DNA of 64,000 bases from Mycolicibacterium rhodesiae NBB3 (GTDB lineage Bacteria > Actinomycetota > Actinomycetes > Mycobacteriales > Mycobacteriaceae), in assembly GCF_000230895.2 (NCBI RefSeq), contig NC_016604.1:930001-994000 (forward strand). The letters are read 5' to 3'. Under the pieces are notes generated by a model. That model made no database searches. It saw only the letters and a list, made by a program, of their open reading frames with translations, and was not told the DNA's origin. A program made the translations under genes and the position numbers. Positions 1 to 8,272 of the stretch are shown here, in pieces. The first letter of the stretch is position 1; the number at the start of each line of letters is the position of its first letter.

Positions 1-1
1 T

Positions 2-202
2 CGCGATTCCTGGTGCGTAGCCGTGAACAATCACGGCGGATTTGGCCGCTGGGGCTACATCGAGATGAAGGACCCCACTGCCTTTAAAGTTCATCTTGCC
101 GAGGCGATTCAGACGCTGTACGCCGACGCACCGATCATCGGCGACCCCGATCTTCTTGACTTCAACGAAACTGGCAGCGATAGGAGCGCTCGTGGCGCGT
201 AA
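2..202 (+). CDS. Restriction subunit, type III Res-like, C-terminal end (partial)
   Basis: This is an open frame running in from the window edge, so only the last 66 residues are seen. The tail reads RDSWCVAVNNHGGFGRWGY followed by IEMKDP, which resembles the C-terminus of type III restriction (Res/DEAD helicase-nuclease) subunits; that assignment is from recall of the family and from its partner. The next gene, a DNA methyltransferase, starts at the GTG at 192, inside the last codons of this gene. The 11-base overlap implies translational coupling and a restriction-modification operon. The helicase and nuclease domains lie outside the window, so activity cannot be judged. Confidence 0.7.
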   Translation, partial: RDSWCVAVNNHGGFGRWGYIEMKDPTAFKVHLAEAIQTLYADAPIIGDPDLLDFNETGSDRSARGA

Positions 203-2909
203 GACCTCGAACGGCCCAACACCGGTTGAATCGATCACGCACGACGAGAAGCGGACCAATATTCCGACTGCGGATAACGTCGACTTCCACGACAGCAGCA
301 TCTTGGACGAGGTTCGTCAGGTCAGGTACGCACGCGACGAATCGCTTGATCCTCAGCTGGTTTGGCGCGGTAAGTACCCATATGTGGACGAAGTTGACGG
401 CTTCGAGAGCAATCTTGTCAGTGACGCACCGCCGATCTACATCCAGGAGAAGATCGATCCGCGAGTGCTTGTCGAGAATCTGCGGCGAACCGCGGAACGG
501 CCCGAAAACGAGCCTGAGTTCACCCTGTTCGACTCGTTCGACGGGCTTGATGATCTTCAGCAAATTGAGTTCTACCAACACGAGGCGAATTGGTCGAACC
601 GAATGATACTTGGAGACAGCCTTCAGGTGATGTCGTCTCTGGCCGAACGTGAGAAGCTGCGCGGCAAAGTCCAAATGATCTACATCGACCCGCCATACGG
701 CATTAAGTTCGGATCGAACTGGCAAGTTTCAACGCGCGATCGCGATGTAAAGGACGGCAAGAGAGAAAGCGCTGCCCGTGAGGTCGAACAAATTAAAGCC
801 TTTCGAGATACTTGGGAACTGGGAATTCATTCGTACCTTTCATACCTCCGGGATCGGCTAATCTCGGCGCGAGAACTGTTAACCGACAGCGGAAGTTGCT
901 TCGTGCAAATTGGCGACGAAAACGTACATCTCGTCAGATCGCTCTTGGATGAAGTATTCGGGTCTGATAACTTCTGCGCTCTAATCAATTACAAGACCAC
1001 GACTGGAGCCGGCAGCCCGGGCATCACGACCGAGGTTCTTGCTGGCGTTTCGGACTATCTTGTGTGGTACGCGCGGGATCGGTCGAATCTCAAGTACCGC
1101 ACTCTCTACTTCGAGCGCGATGTGCAGGGTGACGCTAACTATCGGTATGTTAACGAGAATGGCAGAATTCGCCCGCTTTCGTCGGACGAGCTGCGAGACG
1201 TCGATAGCTTGTACCGCCGCGGCGTTCGCGTGCTTCGACAAAATCCGCTCACATCGCAGACGGCGGGAGCCACAACGACATTTCCTGTCGAGATCGATGG
1301 TGTCACGTATCGACCTAACAAGGGAGGCTGGAAAACCAACGCCGTCGGCATGGAAAAATTACGGCACGCCGGTCGTCTCATGCCAAGTGGCAAGACGCTG
1401 GGCTTCGTTCGGTACTTTGCCGATTTTCCTTACCAGATCTATTCGAATGCTTGGGATGACACGCGCCAGAGCGGTTTCGGGGACGCCAAGACGTATGTTG
1501 TGCAGACCGCTGCGAAGGTGATCGAGCGTTGCATGTTGCTGACGACAGACCCTGGGGATCTAGTGCTTGATCCGACTTGCGGCAGCGGCACTACGGCAGC
1601 TGTGGCTGAACAATGGGGCCGGCGATGGATAACAATTGACACCTCTCGTGTGGCGTTAGCCCTTGCACGGCAACGGGTGATGGGTGCTCGATTTCCCTGG
1701 TACCTGCTGGTCGATTCCGAGGAAGGCAACAGGAAGGAGCAGTCGCTGACTGCCCTGCCTCTGCCACGTCGCAATTTTTCCGGCAACATGCGAGAGGGTT
1801 TCGTCTATGACCGCGCCTTACACATCACGCTGAAGTCGATTGCGAACAACCCCGAGATCACGGCCGGGATGGGCCAGCAAGACATAGACGATGCAATTAG
1901 GCGTTATGCTGATTTCGAACTCTTATACGACAAACCGTTCGAGGATTCGAAAAAAGTTCGCGTTGCTGGCCCGTTCACGGTGGAATCGCTAAGCCCCCAT
2001 CGAGCTTTATCTTTCAGCGACTGGGACGAGTCAAACTCGGAGGCTGAAGCCGCGAAAGATGCAGACTCTCCTAGCTTTGAACAGTCGATCCTAAGCAATC
2101 TTTCGAAAGCGGGAGTCCAGAACGGCACCAGGTCCGAGCGGATTACGTTCACCGCGTTTGAGACATACGCGGGCTCATACATCCAAGCTATCGGAGAGCA
2201 GATCGAGACCGGTGCGCACGCCAAACCGACGCGCGTCGGTATCGCGGTCGGCCCGCAGTATGGAACGGTAAGCGCGACGTATGTAAAGAATGCCGCGAAG
2301 GAAGCGATCCAGGCTGGCGACATTAATCTGCTCTGCATCCTGGGATTCGCCTTCGATCCAAACGTCACGAACGTTACCGAAACCGATGGCGTGACCGTCG
2401 AGGCGACAGACGAGGGCTTCGCCCAAGTCGAAGGTGCGCGGCTTCTCGGCAAGCTGCCAGTGCTCATGGTGCGCATGAATGCCGATCTCCTGATGGGTGA
2501 AGAGCTTAAAAAGACTGGCGCTGGAAACCTTTTCACGGTATTTGGGGAGCCCGACATCGAGATCACTAAGACGAAAGAGGGCTACGTCGTCGACCTTCGA
2601 GGTGTCGATGTCTACGACCCCACTACTGGCGAGGTGCGCAGCAACGACACCGGTCAGATAGCGCTCTGGATGATCGACACGGATTACAACGGCGAGTCGT
2701 TCTTCGTGCGGCACTGTTACTTCACGGGCGGCAACGATCCATACAAGCGGCTCAAGACAGCACTGAAGGCTGATATCGACGAAGAGGCATGGAATTCTCT
2801 GTACCAGACGGTTTCTCGCCCTTTCCCGGAGCCCTCTGAGGGCAACAAGGTCGCGGTTAAGGTCATCAACGACTACGGCGACGAGGTCATGAAGGTTTTC
2901 GAGGTTTAG
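192..2909 (+). CDS. Type III-like DNA adenine methyltransferase (Mod subunit)
   Basis: This is an N6-adenine-type DNA methyltransferase of about 905 residues. Motif IV, DPPY, is at residues 166-169, and the SAM-binding motif I, DPTCGSGTT, is near residue 460. Motif IV before motif I is the beta-class order used by type III Mod proteins. The long region between them holds the likely target-recognition part, and the 400-residue C-terminal extension is larger than in a minimal Mod. An upstream in-frame start exists at 96, but the GTG at 192 is preferred because AGGAG sits at 183-187 and the longer version would overlap the upstream gene heavily. It should protect host DNA from the Res subunit encoded just upstream. 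Base composition is less GC-biased than downstream genes, suggesting transfer. Confidence 0.85.
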   Translation: MARKTSNGPTPVESITHDEKRTNIPTADNVDFHDSSILDEVRQVRYARDESLDPQLVWRGKYPYVDEVDGFESNLVSDAPPIYIQEKIDPRVLVENLRRTAERPENEPEFTLFDSFDGLDDLQQIEFYQHEANWSNRMILGDSLQVMSSLAEREKLRGKVQMIYIDPPYGIKFGSNWQVSTRDRDVKDGKRESAAREVEQIKAFRDTWELGIHSYLSYLRDRLISARELLTDSGSCFVQIGDENVHLVRSLLDEVFGSDNFCALINYKTTTGAGSPGITTEVLAGVSDYLVWYARDRSNLKYRTLYFERDVQGDANYRYVNENGRIRPLSSDELRDVDSLYRRGVRVLRQNPLTSQTAGATTTFPVEIDGVTYRPNKGGWKTNAVGMEKLRHAGRLMPSGKTLGFVRYFADFPYQIYSNAWDDTRQSGFGDAKTYVVQTAAKVIERCMLLTTDPGDLVLDPTCGSGTTAAVAEQWGRRWITIDTSRVALALARQRVMGARFPWYLLVDSEEGNRKEQSLTALPLPRRNFSGNMREGFVYDRALHITLKSIANNPEITAGMGQQDIDDAIRRYADFELLYDKPFEDSKKVRVAGPFTVESLSPHRALSFSDWDESNSEAEAAKDADSPSFEQSILSNLSKAGVQNGTRSERITFTAFETYAGSYIQAIGEQIETGAHAKPTRVGIAVGPQYGTVSATYVKNAAKEAIQAGDINLLCILGFAFDPNVTNVTETDGVTVEATDEGFAQVEGARLLGKLPVLMVRMNADLLMGEELKKTGAGNLFTVFGEPDIEITKTKEGYVVDLRGVDVYDPTTGEVRSNDTGQIALWMIDTDYNGESFFVRHCYFTGGNDPYKRLKTALKADIDEEAWNSLYQTVSRPFPEPSEGNKVAVKVINDYGDEVMKVFEV

Positions 2910-2943
2910 CGACGATGCATTCGTCCGGACATGCCAGAAGCCT

Positions 2944-4725
2944 ATGAAGCTGACTCACATCAAGCTGGCCAACTTCCGAAGCTTTCTCGACGAGCACGAG
3001 TTTGAGCTCGCAGACGGTGCCAACTTCTTCGTCGGACCGAACAACTGCGGAAAGTCCAACTTGATTTCGGCACTCGAGCTGTCGATGGACCCCGAGTCGG
3101 TCTTCGTCCCGGAGCGAGACCGTCCAGTCGCTACCCAGGGCAAAGGTCCCCCGAAGCACACCCGGATCACATTTACTTTCAGGAGCACAAACAAGAGCAG
3201 CCCCCAAACGACTCTCCTTGATCGCGCGCGGAAATACGAACTGGCACTTCGCATGAAGCAAGGCCGGGATCCTGGCCGCAGGGCCAAAACGTACGCCGAC
3301 GATGGCGAGATCCGTAGGGTCGTGACGTTCGGAGCGCAGGGTGCACGCCAAGTCAGCTACCAAGCTAAGGGGCTCGGTGCGGTTTCCCTCCCGATCGACA
3401 GCCCGGAACACCTCGCGCTGGAGAGTCAGTTTCTCAAGGTCGTTCGCTTCGGCGTCGTCCACAGTGGCGAGGATCTCGAGTCAGTCCTGAACGGGAAATT
3501 TAGGGAGGTACTGCAACTCGTCATTAACGACCACCTGTCAAAACAACTAGCCGACACCGAGAAGCTGAGAGAGAAGTACGTCAAAGGACTTCGTACGGTG
3601 CTGCTCAAACCATTGCGGGAGCGAGTCTTTGAGCGGGTCTCGTCCGTGTTTTCGGAGATTAAGATCGTCGATCTTCTGCCCGATGTACCGCCGCTGAATG
3701 ACACCCTGTCGTCAGTTGGCATCACGCTCGCTGACGCTGCCAGCACAGAGCTGAAAGGCAAGGGCACGGGTCTCCGCGGAGCTGTTCTCATCTCGATGCT
3801 TCAGTATCTCGCGGAGCAGAGCAGACGATCTCTGGTGCTCGCGGTCGAGGAACCAGAGGCTTTCCTGCACCCTGGCGCGCAGGAGGGCATAGCACTGCAG
3901 TTAGAGAAGCTCGCAGAACGTCCAGAAGTAACTCTCCTAGTCACTACTCATTCACCACACATCATCTCTCGACGAGCTGACGCGCGGGTGACGGAGCTCC
4001 GAAAGAGCAAAGACGGTAACACTCATTTAGCGGCTACGGCGCGCGGAGATGAGGATCGAGCGGAACTACTTGGCTCGCTGTTCACTGACCGGGGCCTCGC
4101 ACGCGTTCTCGAGCAGGCCACGTCCGCGCCTGCCGGGACGCGGGCCATTGTGGTGACAGAGGGCTACACCGATGGACTGTTCCTTCGTTACGGCCTTGAG
4201 GCCGCCGGACGCTCAGATCTCCTTCAAGGAATCCACTTCATTAGTGCGGGAGGCGCCAAGAAGGTCGTATTTCAAGCGGTCCTGGCGGACTCGGCGACTC
4301 ACCTGCCAGTTATCGCCATCTTGGATCAGGACGCACACGGCCGTTCAGCCCGCGACCATCTAAAAGACTTTGGTTGGACCGCGAACGATCACATCATCTA
4401 TCTCGGGTCATGGCCGAAGGCATGCAACCTAGGGGAACATCCTATCGAGATCGAAGACCTGATACCCCTCGGCGCTGCAAGTGCGGTCAGTCAGGTACTA
4501 GGTGATGACGCCCACGATGCAACGCAGAAATGTAAAGGTAGAACTCACTACAGCTACAGCAAGGCGTGGAAGGAGTTAGCGATCGTGCAGCTTCCGAAAG
4601 AACTCATCGGGAGAAACCTGGATGATTTTGTCTGGCTCGGTGAGGAGATTTCCAAACGCATCGCCAAGATCGCCGAGCGCCGCTCCCGTGTCACGAGCAT
4701 CAGCGACGCTGCAGCATCCAAATGA
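2944..4725 (+). CDS. OLD-family ATPase/TOPRIM nuclease (GajA-like)
   Basis: This 593-residue protein has an SMC/RecF-type ATPase head followed by a TOPRIM domain. The Walker A motif GPNNCGKSN is at residues 31-39. The Walker B region has LAVEEPEAFLHP with the EEPE at about 302, followed by a THSPHIIS switch. The TOPRIM glutamate lies in VVTEGYTDG (about 406) and the acidic pair in LDQDAHG (about 461). Class 2 OLD nucleases of this type pair with a UvrD-like helicase, as in the Gabija defence system (GajA-GajB). The next gene is exactly such a helicase and overlaps by ATGA. It lies 34 bp after the methyltransferase, so it may belong to the same transcript. I infer DNA cleavage in response to invading DNA; this is not shown by sequence alone. 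Confidence 0.88.
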   Translation: MKLTHIKLANFRSFLDEHEFELADGANFFVGPNNCGKSNLISALELSMDPESVFVPERDRPVATQGKGPPKHTRITFTFRSTNKSSPQTTLLDRARKYELALRMKQGRDPGRRAKTYADDGEIRRVVTFGAQGARQVSYQAKGLGAVSLPIDSPEHLALESQFLKVVRFGVVHSGEDLESVLNGKFREVLQLVINDHLSKQLADTEKLREKYVKGLRTVLLKPLRERVFERVSSVFSEIKIVDLLPDVPPLNDTLSSVGITLADAASTELKGKGTGLRGAVLISMLQYLAEQSRRSLVLAVEEPEAFLHPGAQEGIALQLEKLAERPEVTLLVTTHSPHIISRRADARVTELRKSKDGNTHLAATARGDEDRAELLGSLFTDRGLARVLEQATSAPAGTRAIVVTEGYTDGLFLRYGLEAAGRSDLLQGIHFISAGGAKKVVFQAVLADSATHLPVIAILDQDAHGRSARDHLKDFGWTANDHIIYLGSWPKACNLGEHPIEIEDLIPLGAASAVSQVLGDDAHDATQKCKGRTHYSYSKAWKELAIVQLPKELIGRNLDDFVWLGEEISKRIAKIAERRSRVTSISDAAASK

Positions 4726-7493
4726 CGAGCTACACGCCGTCTCAGCAAGAAGCCATCGGATGCCTAGATGAGACTCTGCAGATCATTGCTTGCGCGGGAT
4801 CCGGTAAGACACAAGTCATTTCGCAGCGCATCGCAAACATCCTCGGCGAACCCGGGGTCGAGCCACGGAACATCATCGCATTTACCTTTACTGAGAAGGC
4901 CGCTGCGGAGCTAAAGGACCGAGTGCTTCGCCTCGTAGAGGAACAGCACGGTGAAGTTGTGGGGATGGCCGAGATGTACATCGGCACCATGCACGGTTAC
5001 TGCCTAGACCTCCTGCAACGTCTCGTTCCAGACACTTTCAAGTTCTCCGTGCTTACGGAGATAACCGCGCGGTTGCTCGTTGACCGCAACAGCAAGAAGT
5101 CGGGCCTTACGACCTGCCCGACGTCTTCCGCGAAGACACCTACACTGCGACGCTTCATCCACTCTCGGCTGTACCTTCAGATCGCCAGCATCTTGCGCGA
5201 AGACATCGTCGACGAAGACCTCGTCGACCAGCGTGTTTGGGAGTGTCTGGACTCGTACCTCCGCCTTCTCGTCGAGAAGGCGGAGTTCGACTTCACCGAA
5301 ATGATCAACCTTGCCGTGTCATTTCTCGAAGCGGATCCTGACGAGGACGAGGACGCCCGCACTATTCACGATCATGTCCAGAACGACATCAAGTACGTTG
5401 TCGTCGACGAGTACCAGGATGTGAACGCGCTCCAGGAGCGCCTAGTCGTCGGCCTCGTTAAGTACGGCGCCAACCTCTGCGTCGTCGGTGACGATGATCA
5501 AACCATATACCAATGGCGCGGCAGCCAGGTCGCCAACATCATCAGCTTCACGGAACGCCATGAAGGAGTTCGACAAGTCACTCTTGCCGAGAACTTTCGC
5601 TCAAGCAAGGGCATCGTCGAATTGGGACGGTCTGTTGCTGAACGGATTTCGCCCTCCGACCGGTTAGCGAAAACCATGGCGTCGGCCCAAACTCAGCCGT
5701 GGGATCGTGGCGACATACTTGCTCTGACGTTCGACGACGAGAACGCCGAAGCATCCTGGATATGCGACCGCATCGGAGACGTGCGCGGTGTGCCCTTTTC
5801 CGATGCTCCAGGTAGCGTCGCCCGAGGATTGTCGTGGTCCGATTTCGCAGTTCTCTTCCGTTCAGTCGCGAAGGACGCCGGACCGCTAGTGGAGGAACTC
5901 CAGCGTCGAGGTATCCCATACATAGTTAAAGGGCTCAACAGGCTCTTCGACAGTCCCGAAATAATCGCGGTCGTTGGTCTGTTCCGATTCATGACACGTG
6001 AGATCAACGCCGATACCTTGAGCCAGCTTTGGGTCGATGCCGATCTTGTACCAGACGTGCAGCTCTGGCCCGGTGCCGTAGCGATCCTCGAAGAGGGTCG
6101 AAACTTCGACCGCGGCGATAGATGGGGTGTCTACAACATCCAACGTGTCTATCTCGATTTTCTTGCAGCCTTAGAACTCCGTGAAGAGTCGGTGCCTGGG
6201 CTACCGGGCCGCGGCGAACTTGTGTTTTACCAACTCGGAAAGTTCAGCCAGGTCATCTCCGACTTCGAGCAGATCTACTTCAACTCCGCACCCGCCCAGA
6301 AGTACGAATCCTTCGTAGCGTGGCTCACCCACCAAGCGCCCGACTACTACGCAGAGTCTGACGCCGACGTTGGGTACGCTTCCCCAGATGCCGTCACCTT
6401 ATCCACAGTGCATCAGGCCAAGGGCATGCAATGGCCAGCAGTTTTCGTCCCGTGTCTGCGTCGGAATCGCTTTCCGTCGAAGCGCCAGGGCGGGCTGAGT
6501 GTCTTTCATGTCATCCCCGAGAACGCGGTCACAGATGCTGACCGTTACCGCGGCACGGTGGAGGATGAAACCCGCCTCTTCTACGTAGCAATCACTCGTG
6601 CCCAAAAGTACCTCTGGCTGAGCTACTCCCCAGGCCCTAATCAACTGTATAAGAACCGATCTGAGTTCTTCGACCACTGCACCGGCCAGACTTGGGTGTC
6701 CACGCGACCGAGCACGAAACCACTGCCGAACAGGATCGAGCAGCAACCGAGACACGATGTTCCAGAAGTTACCTTCTCGTTCTCGGAGCTGAAGTACCTC
6801 TTCGAGTGCCCTTACTCCTTCAAACTCCGTTTCTTGTACGGATTTAACCCTCCCCTGCACGAGGCGCTTGGATACGGCAAAGGGTTACATGATGCGTTGT
6901 CGGAAGTGCATAAGAAGGCTGTTGCAGGCGAGATCCTCGATGAATCCGTTGCCCAGGATTTGGTTGATCGTCATCTGTTCACGCCCTTCGCCTATCCCGA
7001 GCTTCGCGAGACTCTCCATCGATCAGCGGTCGCCGCCATCAAGCGGTACTTCGCAACACACGGCGACGACATCCCGCGAACTGTGCATTCGGAAAAGCAA
7101 ATTCAGGTACATGTAGCGCCGGGCATCACCGTCGACGGACGAATTGACCTCATCCGGAGACTCGACACCGACGAACTCTCGATCGTCGATTTCAAGTCCA
7201 CCGACCGCGCTCAACCTGAAGAAGTCACTCGGGATCAGTTGCACGTGTATGCAGTCGGGTACGAAGAGCTAACTGGCGAGAATGCCGATTTGATTGAGGT
7301 ACTTAACCTCGACGAAGCCGGGAAGAGCACACGCGAGGAAGTCGAGAGTGGCCTGCTTACCGACGTTCGTGAGCGCATCCGTGAAGCTGGGGGATCGCTG
7401 CGAGATAACCAATTAAACCGACTCGCTTCGTGGTGCATGCAATGCGAGCGATGTGACCTCGCCGGGATTTGCCGTGATCGCGCGAACGTGTGA
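4722..7493 (+). CDS. UvrD/Rep-like helicase fused to Fe-S PD-(D/E)XK nuclease (long GajB-like)
   Basis: This 923-residue protein is a superfamily 1 helicase with all main motifs: Walker A ACAGSGKT (23-30), VVDEYQD (D229, E230), GDDDQTIYQWRG, LAENFRSS, TVHQAKGMQW and YVAITRAQ. The last 230 residues form a PD-(D/E)XK nuclease with GRID (D809) and VDFKS (D823, K825). C696 in ECPY plus C908, C911 and C917 match the Fe-S staple of AddB/Cas4-type nucleases. Canonical GajB is about 500 residues and lacks this nuclease, so this is a long variant closer to RecB/AdnAB-like architecture. The start overlaps the OLD gene stop (ATGA), so the two are translationally coupled and probably form one complex. 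Confidence 0.88.
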   Translation: MTSYTPSQQEAIGCLDETLQIIACAGSGKTQVISQRIANILGEPGVEPRNIIAFTFTEKAAAELKDRVLRLVEEQHGEVVGMAEMYIGTMHGYCLDLLQRLVPDTFKFSVLTEITARLLVDRNSKKSGLTTCPTSSAKTPTLRRFIHSRLYLQIASILREDIVDEDLVDQRVWECLDSYLRLLVEKAEFDFTEMINLAVSFLEADPDEDEDARTIHDHVQNDIKYVVVDEYQDVNALQERLVVGLVKYGANLCVVGDDDQTIYQWRGSQVANIISFTERHEGVRQVTLAENFRSSKGIVELGRSVAERISPSDRLAKTMASAQTQPWDRGDILALTFDDENAEASWICDRIGDVRGVPFSDAPGSVARGLSWSDFAVLFRSVAKDAGPLVEELQRRGIPYIVKGLNRLFDSPEIIAVVGLFRFMTREINADTLSQLWVDADLVPDVQLWPGAVAILEEGRNFDRGDRWGVYNIQRVYLDFLAALELREESVPGLPGRGELVFYQLGKFSQVISDFEQIYFNSAPAQKYESFVAWLTHQAPDYYAESDADVGYASPDAVTLSTVHQAKGMQWPAVFVPCLRRNRFPSKRQGGLSVFHVIPENAVTDADRYRGTVEDETRLFYVAITRAQKYLWLSYSPGPNQLYKNRSEFFDHCTGQTWVSTRPSTKPLPNRIEQQPRHDVPEVTFSFSELKYLFECPYSFKLRFLYGFNPPLHEALGYGKGLHDALSEVHKKAVAGEILDESVAQDLVDRHLFTPFAYPELRETLHRSAVAAIKRYFATHGDDIPRTVHSEKQIQVHVAPGITVDGRIDLIRRLDTDELSIVDFKSTDRAQPEEVTRDQLHVYAVGYEELTGENADLIEVLNLDEAGKSTREEVESGLLTDVRERIREAGGSLRDNQLNRLASWCMQCERCDLAGICRDRANV

Positions 7494-7533
7494 ACAGAGT
7501 GCTCATTCTCGATGACTGCTTGCGAGAAACGTC

Positions 7534-7974
7534 ATGATCGGTGACATCGCGAACATAGCCACCGCGATCGCGGTTCTGCTTGCCGCAGGAGGCCTGTGGG
7601 CTCAAACGCGAGCACGCAAATTCGAACTCGCACTTGTTTATGTGCAACAGTATTGGAAGATCGAGGAAGACCTGGCCCGAGAAGGGCCACTGTCGGCCGC
7701 CACACCTAACGGCTATCGTTACCTCCGGCTGTGCGAAGACGAGTTTGACGCAGCCCGTCAGGGCTGGATCGACATTTCGATCTGGCGAATCTGGCATGAC
7801 GGTATGCGCTCAGAGCTGAAAGTACTCCATCCGGACCAGCTCACGAAGTTCGAACAACTACACCTCTGTATGACAGGAGCAGAAGGACATTCTCCAACCG
7901 CCTGCCCCGGGCTTCATACGCCGGGCTTGCGTCGCAAAGTCAGCTGGTGGTTCGAGCGATTGCTCGGCAGCTGA
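7534..7974 (+). CDS. Small membrane-anchored protein of the defence island
   Basis: This is a 146-residue protein of unknown function. Residues 4-24 form one hydrophobic helix (IGDIANIATAIAVLLAAGGLW), followed by a basic stretch, so it is probably an inner-membrane anchor with a cytoplasmic domain. The rest is Trp- and Tyr-rich (YVQQYWK, LCEDEFD, GWIDISIWRIW). It begins 40 bp after the helicase-nuclease and shares its lower GC, so it was probably acquired with the defence genes. I do not recognise the domain; it could be an accessory effector or cargo. Confidence 0.6.
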   Translation: MIGDIANIATAIAVLLAAGGLWAQTRARKFELALVYVQQYWKIEEDLAREGPLSAATPNGYRYLRLCEDEFDAARQGWIDISIWRIWHDGMRSELKVLHPDQLTKFEQLHLCMTGAEGHSPTACPGLHTPGLRRKVSWWFERLLGS

Positions 7975-8272
7975 CTCGGCGAAGTGGATCTGCTCTGTTC
8001 GATCGAGCGCGGCAGCGGATCGACCGCCCTTGCTCGACGACCGCGGCCACAAGTCGACGCTTTGGCATTAGCCCAGTACTAGACGGAGCATCTACCAGGC
8101 GACGTGGACGCAACTACGGCAACCCCGCGGCCGTTGCACCAAAAAGGAGGTATCAGAGGGCACATATTTCACAGGCGCACCACATTGTGCGACACGATCT
8201 CCGTACCTTAAAGATGTCGCCCCCGTGCCCTATGTTGAGGCTCCGGACGAACTCGACTAGATAGAGGGATGG
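7975..8272. other. Intergenic region between the defence genes and jetA
   Basis: About 300 bases without a convincing gene. The first half carries no recognisable signal. The second half (from about 8184) is the leader shared with jetC, listed separately. Confidence 0.5.
8184..8272 (+). repeat. Leader repeat copy A, upstream of jetA
   Basis: This stretch is homologous to the leader before jetC (13598-13699). The best-conserved core is 8212-8239, where 24 of 28 positions match the second copy (13633-13660). Both copies contain GCCCTA(T/A)GTTGAG, which includes a TANNNT-type -10 candidate (TATGTT here, TAAGTT in copy B), and both end in a GAG-rich ribosome-binding-like stretch followed by GTG. 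Here the GTG at 8273 starts jetA. I infer a shared promoter or operator, or a duplication made when the operon was split. Confidence 0.65.

Noticed and set aside
96..191. Upstream extension of the methyltransferase frame from 96
   Set aside because: It overlaps the restriction-subunit C-terminus by over 100 bases and lacks a ribosome site; GTG 192 with AGGAG at 183-187 is better.
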